31,209 bases of DNA from JAMIFN01 sp964544605 (lineage in GTDB: Bacteria; Pseudomonadota; Gammaproteobacteria; Burkholderiales; Burkholderiaceae_C), in NCBI GenBank assembly GCA_964544605.1, contig CAZJBX010000031.1, forward strand, positions 1-31,209. Reading direction: 5' to 3'. Both the position numbers and the translations under genes were made by a program. Position 1 is the stretch's first letter; each line of letters begins with the position of its first letter. This document shows, one piece after another, positions 17,000-25,294 of the stretch. A model generated the notes under the pieces. It was not told where the DNA came from and did not search any database. It worked only from the letters and a program-made list of their open reading frames with translations.

Positions 17000-17440
17000 A
17001 TGTCTCGCACGATTGCCAAGCTACTCCAAGAGTGCCGCAGCATTGCCGTGGTGGGCTTATCGCCCCGCCCTGAGCGCACCAGCCATGCGGTTTCTGCTGT
17101 CATGCAGCGCCACGGCTACCGCATCATCCCCATCAACCCGCAAGCGGCTGGGCAAATGATTTTGGGCGAGCTGTGCTATGGCAGTTTGCAAGAGGCGGCG
17201 CAGGCTTTGGCCGTCCAAGGGCAAAGCATGGACTTGGTGAATGTGTTTCGCCGCAGCGAAGATGTGCCGCCCGTGCTGGATGAAACCTTGGCCATCCAAA
17301 GCCTGGCCCAAGTCAAAGGCTTTTGGCTGCAATTGGGCATCAGCCATGCCGAGAGCGAGCAAAGGGCGGCCGCAGCAGGCTTGGGCGTGGTGAGCAACCG
17401 CTGCATCAAGGTCGAGCTGGCCTGCCTGCCCAAAGCTTAA
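17000..17440 (+). CDS. CoA-binding domain protein (YccU-like)
   Basis: The protein has 146 residues and consists of one Rossmann-type CoA-binding domain. It has SIAVVGLSPRPERTSHAV (glycine-rich loop near residues 14-30), YRIIPINP, and VDLVN-like MDLVNVFRRSEDVPPVL, then GFWLQLGISH and SNRCIKVEL. This is the YccU/CoA_binding_2 family, related to the succinyl-CoA synthetase alpha domain; the cellular role is not established. The ATG at 17000 follows TGAGGAG. It lies 27 bp after hisB and ends 10 bp before rseP, so it is probably part of one transcript. Confidence 0.88.
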   Translation: MSRTIAKLLQECRSIAVVGLSPRPERTSHAVSAVMQRHGYRIIPINPQAAGQMILGELCYGSLQEAAQALAVQGQSMDLVNVFRRSEDVPPVLDETLAIQSLAQVKGFWLQLGISHAESEQRAAAAGLGVVSNRCIKVELACLPKA

Positions 17441-17450
17441 ACACGCACAT

Positions 17451-18869
17451 ATGCTGGGTTTGCTCTACACCATCGCCGCCTTTGTATTGGCCCTTGGCCT
17501 GCTGGTGGCCGTGCATGAATGGGGCCACTACCGCATGGCCGTCGCTTGCGGCGTGCGCGTGCTGCGCTTTTCTATCGGCTTTGGGCCAGTCTTATTCACC
17601 CACAAGCCGAAAAAACAACGCCCCGGCCAAGACACCGAATTCACCCTGAGCGCCCTGCCCTTGGGTGGCTATGTGCGGATGCTGGACAAACGCGACCCCC
17701 AGCAGCAGCCCATATCGCCCGAGGCCATGCGGCAAGAATTCACCAGCCAAGTGGCTTGGAAGCGCTTTCTCATCGTCGCCGCAGGCCCAGTCGCCAATTT
17801 GCTGCTGGCCATCGCCCTCTACACCGGGCTGGCCCTGTGGGGCTTGCAATTGCCCAGCGCCGTGCTGGGCGCGCCCGCGCCGCACTCCATTGCCGCGCAA
17901 GCGGGCATCCAAGGCGGTGAAGTGGTGCAAAGCATCGGCCGCGTCGGTCAGGCCCAACGCCCCGTGCGTTCGCTCGACGATGTGCGCTGGCTCGCCACCC
18001 AAGCCGCGCTTGAGCAACGCGATGTGCGTTTGATCACAGCCGACGGCAGGCCATTCTTGCTGCCCTTCTCCACCCTTGAGCACGATGGCGAGCTCAACCA
18101 AGCCTTTATGCAACAAATCGGCATCGGCGAGCCTTGGCTGCCTGCTGTCATTGGCACAGTGCTGCCGGAGCAGCCCGCCGCCCAAGCGGGCCTGCAAAGC
18201 GGCGACCGCGTCATCCGCATCAACGGCCAAGCCACGCCCCACGCCATGGCCTTGCTGCAAGCCATCCAAAGCGGCGCTGATGCCCAAGGCGCGCCCTTGC
18301 AGCATTGGCTGATTGAGCGCCAAGGCCAAACCCTGAGCCTAGACATCCAGCCCTATACCGAGGCCATCAGCCCTGAACAACCGAGCTTTGATGGCCGCAC
18401 GGCGGGCTGGGTCGGCAAAGTCGGCATTGGCGTGCAACCGCCCGCCTTTGAACGCGTGCGCTTGGGGCCAGTGGCCGCTGTGCAATACGGCTGGCAGCGC
18501 ACTTGGGAATACGCCGCGCTCTCGCTGCGTATGCTCTGGCGCATGGCCACGGGGCAAGCCTCCACCAAAAACCTCAGCGGCACCCTCACCATTGCCGATA
18601 TGGCGGGCCAATCGGCCGCCTTGGGCCTGCTGCCCTTCATCAGCTTCTTGGCCGTCATCAGCGTCAGCCTCGGCGTCATGAATCTGCTGCCCATCCCCCT
18701 GCCTGCGCTCGATGGCGGTTATTTGGTGCACTACGCCGTCGAAATCCTCACCAGCAAGACCGTGAGCGAAGCGCAATTTGCCTTTTTACAGCGCCTGGGC
18801 GTGATGATGATCATCGGCCTCATGCTCTTGGCCCACTGGAACGACTTCAACCGCTATTTCCTGCAATAA
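17451..18869 (+). CDS. rseP: RseP: site-2 intramembrane zinc metalloprotease
   Basis: The protein has 472 residues. HEWGH at 22-26, inside the first membrane segment, is the zinc site. FGP and LSALPLGGYVRMLD follow. Two PDZ domains span roughly 125-310 (second copy: AAQAGLQSGDRVIRINGQ). Near residue 410 MNLLPIPLPALDGG supplies the third ligand (NxxPxPxLDGG), and the final membrane helix ends the protein. RseP cuts anti-sigma factor RseA in the inner membrane to release the sigma-E response and clears leftover signal peptides. It sits directly before bamA, its usual neighbour. The ATG at 17451 has no Shine-Dalgarno; translation may couple to the gene ending 10 bp upstream. Confidence 0.95.
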   Translation: MLGLLYTIAAFVLALGLLVAVHEWGHYRMAVACGVRVLRFSIGFGPVLFTHKPKKQRPGQDTEFTLSALPLGGYVRMLDKRDPQQQPISPEAMRQEFTSQVAWKRFLIVAAGPVANLLLAIALYTGLALWGLQLPSAVLGAPAPHSIAAQAGIQGGEVVQSIGRVGQAQRPVRSLDDVRWLATQAALEQRDVRLITADGRPFLLPFSTLEHDGELNQAFMQQIGIGEPWLPAVIGTVLPEQPAAQAGLQSGDRVIRINGQATPHAMALLQAIQSGADAQGAPLQHWLIERQGQTLSLDIQPYTEAISPEQPSFDGRTAGWVGKVGIGVQPPAFERVRLGPVAAVQYGWQRTWEYAALSLRMLWRMATGQASTKNLSGTLTIADMAGQSAALGLLPFISFLAVISVSLGVMNLLPIPLPALDGGYLVHYAVEILTSKTVSEAQFAFLQRLGVMMIIGLMLLAHWNDFNRYFLQ

Positions 18870-18910
18870 CTCGCACTAGAATAGCCAGCTTGCACGCAAA
18901 TGGAACCCGC

Positions 18911-21211
18911 ATGAACCACACGCTTCCCTACCGCTTCGCCCGCAATGCCTGCGCAGCGGCCGTCCTCAGCCTCAGCGCCAGCCTCAGTTGGGCTTGGATT
19001 GAGCCCTTCGAGCTCAAAGACATCCGTATCGAAGGCTTGCAAAGGGTAGAGCCTGGCACCGTGTTTGCCTCCATCCCCTTCCGCATTGGCGACACCTATG
19101 ACGACGACAAAGGCGCACTCGCCATCCGCAGCGTCTTTTCACTCGGCCTGTTTCAAGATGTGCGCTTGGATGTGCAGGGCGAAACCCTGGTCGTCATCGT
19201 GCAAGAGCGCCCCATTATTGAAGGCCTTGAATTTGCGGGCGTGAAAGAATTTGACAAGAAAAACCTCGTCAGCGCCCTGCGCGATGTCGGCTTGGCCGAT
19301 GGCCGCCCCTACGACCAAGCCTTGGTGGACAAAGCCGAGCAAGAGCTCAAGCGCCAATACATCAGCCGCAGCTTGTATGGCGCCACCGTGGTCAGCACCG
19401 CCACCCCCATTGAGCGCAACCGCGTCAAACTCACCTTCAGCGTGGATGAAGGCCAGGTCGCCAAAATCAAAGAAATGCGCATTCTGGGCAGCCAAGACTT
19501 CAGCGAGCGCGAACTCATCAAGCAGTTTGAAAGCGACACTGGCGGCTGGCTCTCTTGGTACACCAAAAGCGACCGCTACTCGCAGAGCAAGCTCAATGCC
19601 GACCTTGAAAACCTGCGCAGTTTCTACCTCAACCGAGGCTATCTGGACTTCAAAATCCTCTCCACGCAAGTGGCCATGTCGCCCGATAAACAAGGCATAG
19701 GCATCACCGTCAACATTGAGGAAGGCAAGCGCTACATCGTCTCCCATGTCGAGCTCAACGGCAATTACCTTGAAAAAGACGAGGAGTTCAAAACCTTTGT
19801 CCGCATCAAACCTGGCCAAGCCTATAAAGCCGAGGATGTGGCCGAGACCGAGCGCGCCTTCCGCGACTACTACGGCAACTTTGGCTACGCCTTCTCTCAG
19901 GTCGAGGCCCGCCCCGTCGTCGATCGTGAGAACGGCTTGGTCGCCTTCACCATTGTCGGCACGCCCAGCCAACGCGCCTATGTGCGCCACATCAATATTG
20001 CGGGCAACACCAAAACCCGCGATGAAGTCATCCGCCGCGAGTTCCGCCAATACGAATCGAGCTGGTACAACGGCGACAACATCAAGCGCTCGCGCGACCG
20101 CGTAGACCGCTTGGGCTTCTTCACCGAAGTGAATGTGGACACCAACGAAGTGCCTGGCGCACCCGACCAAGTCGATGTGAATGTCGCCGTGGTGGAAAAA
20201 CCCACGGGCAACTTCAACCTCGGCGCAGGCTTCTCCAGCGGCGACAAGCTCTCCTTCATGGCCGGCATCCGCCAAGAAAACGCCTTTGGCTCAGGCAACT
20301 ACATCGGCATTGACTTCAACACCAGCAAATACAACCGCGCCCTGTCCTTTAGCACCACCAACCCCTACTTCACAGAAAACGGCGTCTCGCGCACCTTTGA
20401 CATCTACTACCGCAACAGCCGCCCCTACGAGCGCTACGCCTCCACCGACTACCGCCTCAACACCTTGGGCGGCTCCATCCGCTTTGGCGTGCCCTTCACC
20501 GAAGACGACACCGTCTTCTTCGGCGCAGGCTACGAGCGCATCACCATTGACGCAGGCCGCAACAGCGCCCTGCCCAGCTCCTACCAGCTCTACCGCGACA
20601 CCTTTGGCAAAACCAGCAACAGCTTCCCGCTGACCATCGGCTGGGCCCGCGACACCCGCGACAGCGCCTTGGCCCCCAACCGTGGCGTCATGCAGCGCAT
20701 CAGCGCCGATGCCTCCCTCTGGGGCGATGCCCGCTACGCCCGCGCCGAATACCAATACCAGCAATACATCCCGCTGAACAAGCAATACACCTTGGCCTTC
20801 AACGGCCAACTGGGTGCGGGCAAAGCCTTCGACGACCGCCTCTACCCCGTGTTCAAAAACTTCAGCGCAGGTGGTTTGGGCTCCGTGCGCGGCTTTGAAC
20901 AAGGCTCGCTCGGCCCGGTGGACTCCTCTGGCGCACACATCGGCGGCTCGCGCGAGGTGCTGGCCAATATCGAACTGCAAACACCCTTCCCTGGCGCGGG
21001 CAAAGACCGCACCTTGCGTCTGTATGGCTTTTACGATATCGGCAATGTCTTCAACCCCGGCACAGAAATGAAACTGCGCCAATCTGCGGGTCTGGGCTTG
21101 AGCTGGATTTCCCCAGTCGGCCCCCTGAGAATTTCATGGGGTCGCCCCATTAACCCCCAGCCAGGCGATAGAATCCAAAAATTGCAGTTCCAAATCGGCA
21201 CTGCCTTTTAA
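18911..21211 (+). CDS. bamA: BamA: outer-membrane protein assembly factor
   Basis: The protein has 766 residues from the ATG at 18911. A signal peptide (ACAAAVLSLSASLSWA) ends near residue 28. Five POTRA repeats span about 29-425, starting with FELKDIRIEGLQRVEPGTVF. The 16-strand barrel follows, with the lid-loop motif VRGFEQGSLGP near 654 and a C-terminal Phe in QFQIGTAF. It folds and inserts beta-barrel proteins into the outer membrane as the core of the BAM complex. The frame is open for another 136 codons upstream, but that part overlaps rseP in another frame and is unrelated. It is 41 bp from rseP. The Shine-Dalgarno is weak. Confidence 0.96.
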   Translation: MNHTLPYRFARNACAAAVLSLSASLSWAWIEPFELKDIRIEGLQRVEPGTVFASIPFRIGDTYDDDKGALAIRSVFSLGLFQDVRLDVQGETLVVIVQERPIIEGLEFAGVKEFDKKNLVSALRDVGLADGRPYDQALVDKAEQELKRQYISRSLYGATVVSTATPIERNRVKLTFSVDEGQVAKIKEMRILGSQDFSERELIKQFESDTGGWLSWYTKSDRYSQSKLNADLENLRSFYLNRGYLDFKILSTQVAMSPDKQGIGITVNIEEGKRYIVSHVELNGNYLEKDEEFKTFVRIKPGQAYKAEDVAETERAFRDYYGNFGYAFSQVEARPVVDRENGLVAFTIVGTPSQRAYVRHINIAGNTKTRDEVIRREFRQYESSWYNGDNIKRSRDRVDRLGFFTEVNVDTNEVPGAPDQVDVNVAVVEKPTGNFNLGAGFSSGDKLSFMAGIRQENAFGSGNYIGIDFNTSKYNRALSFSTTNPYFTENGVSRTFDIYYRNSRPYERYASTDYRLNTLGGSIRFGVPFTEDDTVFFGAGYERITIDAGRNSALPSSYQLYRDTFGKTSNSFPLTIGWARDTRDSALAPNRGVMQRISADASLWGDARYARAEYQYQQYIPLNKQYTLAFNGQLGAGKAFDDRLYPVFKNFSAGGLGSVRGFEQGSLGPVDSSGAHIGGSREVLANIELQTPFPGAGKDRTLRLYGFYDIGNVFNPGTEMKLRQSAGLGLSWISPVGPLRISWGRPINPQPGDRIQKLQFQIGTAF

Positions 21212-21270
21212 ACACGAGACGCCTAGGACTGTCACCCCTCTTATTCTTTTTAAAAACGGACAATACTTTT

Positions 21271-21783
21271 ATGAGCCAATTCCTTCGCACCTCTTTGATC
21301 GCCCTTGGCTTGAGCTTGGCCGCCAGCGTGGGCTTTGCCCAGCAAGTCAAAATCGGCATGGTCAATGCCGAGCGCATCCTCAGCGAATCCAAAAGCGCCG
21401 TGGCCGCCACCAACCGCCTGAAAACCGAATTCTCAGGCCGTGAAACCCAGCTCACCAAAGAAGGCGCGGCACTGAAAACCGCCATCGAAAAATACCAAAA
21501 AGACGCGCCCACCATGAGCGAATCGGCCCGTGCCACACGAGAGAAACAACTCGTCGCCCAAGAAGAAGCCTTCCAAAACAAACGCGCCCAATTCCAAGAG
21601 GACTTGGCCACCCGCCGCAACAAAGAGCTGGAGCAAATCCAAGACAAAGCCCGTGGCATCATCAAACAAATCGCCGAGGCGGGCAATTACACCCTCATCG
21701 TCAGCGCCGAGGCTGTGGTCTATACCACCCCTCAATCTGACATCACCACCCAAGTCATTCAACGCTTGGACTCAGGCAAATAA
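21271..21783 (+). CDS. skp: Skp/OmpH periplasmic chaperone
   Basis: The protein has 170 residues. A signal peptide (SLIALGLSLAASVGFA) is cut after residue 23. The mature start VKIGMVNAERIL is the conserved OmpH beta strand. A long highly charged coiled-coil tentacle spans about residues 45-135, and the C-terminal NYTLIVSAEAVVYTTPQSDITTQVI returns to the trimer core. It holds unfolded outer-membrane proteins in the periplasm for BamA, the gene just upstream (59 bp). No strong Shine-Dalgarno precedes the ATG at 21271. A terminator-like hairpin follows its stop codon. Confidence 0.93.
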   Translation: MSQFLRTSLIALGLSLAASVGFAQQVKIGMVNAERILSESKSAVAATNRLKTEFSGRETQLTKEGAALKTAIEKYQKDAPTMSESARATREKQLVAQEEAFQNKRAQFQEDLATRRNKELEQIQDKARGIIKQIAEAGNYTLIVSAEAVVYTTPQSDITTQVIQRLDSGK

Positions 21784-21805
21784 ACCGCGCCTGCATCCAC
21801 TGCCC

Positions 21806-21834
21806 AAGCCAGCGCCCCATGCTGGCTTTTTTTT
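21806..21834 (+). terminator. Rho-independent terminator between skp and lpxD
   Basis: AAGCCAGC (21806-21813) pairs with GCTGGCTT (21821-21828), with a 7-nt loop and eight T in a row (21827-21834). It lies 24 bp before the lpxD ATG, inside what is usually one operon, so it should split or attenuate the transcript. Confidence 0.8.
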
Positions 21835-21858
21835 CAGCCCTGCCCCGCCCTTTGCTTT

Positions 21859-22896
21859 ATGAATCCGCCCAGCACCACCCTTGCCGACCTCCTTGCTGAC
21901 TTAGGCGGCGACTACCGCGCCGCAGCCCAAGGCAGCCCTGCGCCCGAGCACACCCCCATCGCCGCCATCGCCGCCTTAGAAGGCGCGCCCGCTGGCAGCA
22001 TCAGCTTCATCACCCGCGCCCAATTCGCCCAGCACCTGCCCAGTTGCCAAGCCGCTTGCCTCATCGTCAGCCAAAGCCTGGCCGACTTGCCCGCCCTGCA
22101 ACACTTTGCCTGCATCATCACCCCCGATGCCTACCACTACTACGCCCGCCTCAGCCAATGGTGGCAAGCGCGCCACCAAAGCAGCGCCTTGGCGCAAAGC
22201 CGTGCCGCAGGCATCCACCCCAGCGCCGTCATTCACCCCAGCGCCCATGTGGACCCCAGCGCCAGCATTGGCCCCCTCTGCGTGGTTGAGCCCCATGCCT
22301 TTATCGGCGCGCACAGCCGCCTGAGCAGCCGCGTCACCATCGGCGCACATTGCGAAATCGGCCAACGCTGCCTGCTGCACAGCGGCGTTGTCATTGGCGC
22401 CGACGGCTTTGGCTTTGCCCAGCATGGTGGCCAGTGGGTCAAAATCGAGCAACTTGGCCGCGTCCTCATTGGCGATGATGTTGAAATCGGCGCCAACACC
22501 TGCATCGACCGAGGTGCCATCGGCGACACCCGCATCGGCCACGGCGTCAAGCTCGATAACCTCATTCAAATTGGCCACAATGTCGAAATCGGCGACCACA
22601 GCGCATTGGCTGGCTGCGCTGGCGTGGCTGGCAGCGCCAAAATCGGCTCAGGCTGCACCATTGGCGGCGGCGGCTCCGTCTTGGGCCACCTTGAACTCGC
22701 CGATGGCGTGCACCTCTCGGCCAACAGCACCGCCACCCGCAGCCTGCGCAAACCTGGGCTTTACACTGGCCTCTTTCCGCTGGATGAGAACGCCAACTGG
22801 GAGAAAAACGCCGTCACCCTCAAGCAGCTGCACAAACTGCGCGAGCGCCTGCGCCAGCTCGAAGCGCAAATGGCCGAACAACTAAAATCCACATAA
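21859..22896 (+). CDS. lpxD: LpxD: UDP-3-O-acyl-glucosamine N-acyltransferase
   Basis: The protein has 345 residues, the family norm. The N-terminal uridine-binding domain (about 1-105) includes SISFITRAQFAQHL. The left-handed beta-helix follows as many hexapeptide repeats (IHPSAVIHPSAHVDPSASIG onward). GADGFGFA, NTCIDRGAIGDT and the catalytic His240 in IGHNVEIG are all visible. A C-terminal helix (LKQLHKLRERLRQLEAQMAE) ends the protein. It adds the second (N-linked) acyl chain from acyl-ACP in lipid A synthesis. The ATG at 21859 has no clear Shine-Dalgarno and lies just after the terminator at 21806-21834, so a promoter near the end of skp is needed unless termination is leaky. Confidence 0.95.
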   Translation: MNPPSTTLADLLADLGGDYRAAAQGSPAPEHTPIAAIAALEGAPAGSISFITRAQFAQHLPSCQAACLIVSQSLADLPALQHFACIITPDAYHYYARLSQWWQARHQSSALAQSRAAGIHPSAVIHPSAHVDPSASIGPLCVVEPHAFIGAHSRLSSRVTIGAHCEIGQRCLLHSGVVIGADGFGFAQHGGQWVKIEQLGRVLIGDDVEIGANTCIDRGAIGDTRIGHGVKLDNLIQIGHNVEIGDHSALAGCAGVAGSAKIGSGCTIGGGGSVLGHLELADGVHLSANSTATRSLRKPGLYTGLFPLDENANWEKNAVTLKQLHKLRERLRQLEAQMAEQLKST

Positions 22897-22932
22897 ATTT
22901 TTGTCTTTCACTCTTTTCAGGAGACTCACCCC

Positions 22933-23382
22933 ATGAGCCATGTAATGGACATCCACCAAATCCTCAACAAACTGCCCCACCGCTACCCCTTTATCTTGGT
23001 CGATCGCGTGCTCTCCATTGAAAAAGGCAAAAGCCTGCGTGCCATTAAAAATGTCACCATCAACGAGCCCTTCTTCACCGGCCACTTCCCCAACCGCCCC
23101 GTCATGCCCGGCGTGCTCATGCTCGAAGCCCTGGCCCAAGCCGCCGCCCTGCTCTCTTTTGATGCCCTCGATATGGAACTCGACGCCAACAGCGTCTATT
23201 ACTTTGCAGGCATTGACGGCGCCCGCTTCAAACGCCCTGTCGAACCCGGCGACCAACTGGTGCTCGAAGTTGAAATCCTGCGCATGAAGGCCGGCATCTT
23301 CAAATTCAAAGGCCGTGGCTTGGTCGATGAACAACTCGCCGTTGAAGCCGAACTCATGTGCACCATGAAGAAAATCGCCTGA
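22933..23382 (+). CDS. fabZ: FabZ: 3-hydroxyacyl-ACP dehydratase
   Basis: The protein has 149 residues with a hot-dog fold. LPHRYPFILVDRV, then GHFPNRPVMPGVLMLEA with catalytic His51 and Glu65, identify it. It dehydrates beta-hydroxyacyl-ACP in fatty acid synthesis and competes with LpxA/LpxD for the same precursor, which explains its place between those genes. AGGAG at 9 nt supports the ATG at 22933 over the in-frame ATG at 22945. It ends two bases before lpxA. Confidence 0.96.
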   Translation: MSHVMDIHQILNKLPHRYPFILVDRVLSIEKGKSLRAIKNVTINEPFFTGHFPNRPVMPGVLMLEALAQAAALLSFDALDMELDANSVYYFAGIDGARFKRPVEPGDQLVLEVEILRMKAGIFKFKGRGLVDEQLAVEAELMCTMKKIA

Positions 23383-23384
23383 CC

Positions 23385-24179
23385 ATGAGCCGCATCCACC
23401 CCACCGCCCTCATCGACCCCAAAGCTGAGCTCGACAGCAGCGTCAGCGTGGGCCCCTACAGCATCATCGGCCCGCATGTGCGCATTGGCGCAGAAACCAG
23501 CGTGGCCGCCCATTGCGTGATTGAAGGCCACACCACCATCGGCCAGCGCAACCGCATCTTCCAATTCAACTCCTTAGGCGCCATCCCGCAAGACAAAAAA
23601 TACGCGGGCGAACCCTGTGAGCTGCACATTGGCGACGACAACACCATCCGCGAATTCTGCACCTTCAACATCGGCTCACCCGGCGGCGGCGGCATCACCC
23701 GCCTTGGCAACAACAACTGGATCATGGCCTATGTCCACTTGGCCCATGATGTGCTGGTCGGCAACAACACCATCTTTGCCAACAACAGCCAGCTCGCTGG
23801 CCATGTCACCGTCGATGATTGGGTCATTTTGGGCGGCTTCACCACCGCACACCAATTTGTCCGCATTGGCGCCCACGCCATGACCGCCATGTCCAGCGTC
23901 CTACTCGCCGATGTACCGCCCTTTGTCATGACCCAAGGCCAGCCTGCCGCCGCCCGCAGCATGAACTTTGAGGGCCTGCGCCGCCGTGGTTTCAGCCCCG
24001 AAGCCATCGCCCGCGTGAAGAAAATGCACAAACTGCTCTACCGCCAAGACCTCAGCCTTGAAGCGGCCATGCAACACATGGCCCAACTGCCAGACGACAG
24101 CGGCCAAACCGCCCCTGAAGCCCAGCTCATGCTGCGCTTCTTAGAAGGCGTGAACCCGCAACGCGGCATCGTGCGCTAA
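23385..24179 (+). CDS. lpxA: LpxA: UDP-N-acetylglucosamine O-acyltransferase
   Basis: The protein has 264 residues, as usual. The left-handed beta-helix begins at IHPTALIDPKAELD. The catalytic His121 lies in VHLAHDVLVGNN (His125 in E. coli). NNSQLAGHVTVDDWVILGG, TTAHQFVRIG and the C-terminal helical domain from EGLRRRGFSPEAI are all typical. It adds the 3-hydroxyacyl chain to UDP-GlcNAc, the first step of lipid A synthesis. The ATG at 23385 lies two bases after fabZ, implying translational coupling. lpxB, the usual next gene, is missing here. Confidence 0.96.
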   Translation: MSRIHPTALIDPKAELDSSVSVGPYSIIGPHVRIGAETSVAAHCVIEGHTTIGQRNRIFQFNSLGAIPQDKKYAGEPCELHIGDDNTIREFCTFNIGSPGGGGITRLGNNNWIMAYVHLAHDVLVGNNTIFANNSQLAGHVTVDDWVILGGFTTAHQFVRIGAHAMTAMSSVLLADVPPFVMTQGQPAAARSMNFEGLRRRGFSPEAIARVKKMHKLLYRQDLSLEAAMQHMAQLPDDSGQTAPEAQLMLRFLEGVNPQRGIVR

Positions 24180-24205
24180 ACACCTGCGGCCAACACCTCG
24201 ACCCC

Positions 24206-25024
24206 ATGCTGCAACTGAGCGCCGCCGACCTGCACGAGCTGCAAACCGCCAAAAACCTGCTGGAAAACCCCAGCGTCGCGGCCAAACTCAGCCACCTCAT
24301 CGGCAGCCCGATCGAACTCGGCCTGCGCCTACTACCGCACAACTGGACCGAAAAAGTCGCCAGCATCACCCACAGCGCCCTGCGCAAATCGGCTGATGCG
24401 GCCCTCTTTACGCTCAAAGATGTGCCTGGCGAACCCGCCTCCAACACCTGGCACAAATTCGGCGCCGCCCTCAGCGGTGGCGTCGGCGGCTTATTTGGCC
24501 TCAGCACCTTGGCCATTGAACTGCCCATCTCCACCACCATCATGCTGCGCTCCATTGCCGACATCGCCCGCAGCCAAGGCGAATCCATCAGCAACGCCGA
24601 AACCCAACTCGCCTGCCTGCAAGTCTTTGCCCTCGGCGGCAACCAGCCCCAAGACGATGCCGCCGAATCGGGCTACTACATGGTGCGCGCCGCCTTGGCA
24701 CAAAGCCTGGCCCAAAGCGCCGAACACCTCGCCCACAAAACCCTCAGCGACAGCAGCGCCCCCGTGCTGCTGCGCTTCTTCACCCTCATCGCTGAACGCT
24801 TTGGCGTGCAAGTCACAGAAAAAGCCGCCGCCCAACTCCTACCCGCCGTCGGCGCAGCAGGCGGCGCCATCATCAACACCCTATTCATCGACCACTTCCA
24901 AGACATGGCCCGGGGCCACTTCATCATCCGCAAACTCGAACGCAGCTACGGCCCAGAAGCCGTGCAACACGCCTACCAGCAACAACCCGCCATCGCCACC
25001 GCTGTTATGGCAAAGGCCCGCTAG
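24206..25024 (+). CDS. EcsC family protein
   Basis: The protein has 272 residues. It resembles EcsC-family proteins: ELQTAKNLLENPSVAAKLSHLIGSPIE at the start, a glycine-rich hydrophobic segment (SGGVGGLFGLSTLAIELPISTTIMLRSIADIARSQGE) near 95-130, then ETQLACLQVFALGG and a second Ala/Gly hydrophobic segment (LLPAVGAAGGAIINTLFIDHFQDMARGHF) near 210-240. The name comes from B. subtilis EcsC beside an ABC transporter; its biochemical role is not known, but members look membrane-associated. It starts 26 bp after lpxA, where lpxB would be expected, and probably shares its transcript. A weak Shine-Dalgarno leaves the exact start open. Confidence 0.8.
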   Translation: MLQLSAADLHELQTAKNLLENPSVAAKLSHLIGSPIELGLRLLPHNWTEKVASITHSALRKSADAALFTLKDVPGEPASNTWHKFGAALSGGVGGLFGLSTLAIELPISTTIMLRSIADIARSQGESISNAETQLACLQVFALGGNQPQDDAAESGYYMVRAALAQSLAQSAEHLAHKTLSDSSAPVLLRFFTLIAERFGVQVTEKAAAQLLPAVGAAGGAIINTLFIDHFQDMARGHFIIRKLERSYGPEAVQHAYQQQPAIATAVMAKAR

Positions 25025-25067
25025 GGCCTGTGGCCATCCTCCACGCATCCTGCCCACCCGCCCTCTC

Positions 25068-25095
25068 GTAGGGGCGTTGCATGCAACGCCCTTAC
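25068..25095. repeat. Mobile-repeat-like palindrome downstream of the EcsC gene
   Basis: The core GGGCGTTGCATGCAACGCCC (25072-25091) is a perfect 20-bp palindrome, and the flanks GTAG…TTAC extend it to 28 bp with one G/T pair. From memory, GTAGGGGCGTTGCATGCAACGCCC-type palindromes are dispersed repeats in many genomes. It could act as a transcript-end hairpin for the lpxA-ecsC unit, but no T run follows. Confidence 0.7.
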
Positions 25096-25152
25096 TGAGC
25101 CACAGCAATGACGGCATTTGAAAAACCGCAAGGCCTGTGCCCGCCCTCACTG

Positions 25153-25168
25153 CCAACTATAGTGAGAA
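25153..25168. promoter_or_regulatory. Candidate XRE operator upstream of the SHOCT gene (site 1)
   Basis: CCAACTATAGTGAGAA matches 15 of 16 bases with the site at 25992-26007. It is centred about 135 bp before the SHOCT-protein ATG. TATAGT within it resembles a -10 box, but no -35 is seen at the right distance. Confidence 0.45.
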
Positions 25169-25294
25169 AAACACCCACCCTGCTTGAATCCGACACACCC
25201 TGTCGCAACGCTCATTTACATTGAAGCCCAGCCACGGCAACAGGCCACAAGCCCACCGCCAAAGCCGCCACCTTCAACACCCAAGGAGCACCGC

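Noticed and set aside
18503..18910. 136-codon N-terminal extension of bamA
   Set aside because: Overlaps rseP in another frame; the signal peptide begins at the ATG at 18911.
19139..20275. 378-aa minus-strand frame inside bamA
   Set aside because: Shadow ORF rich in Ala/Val/Gly opposite a well-conserved bamA.
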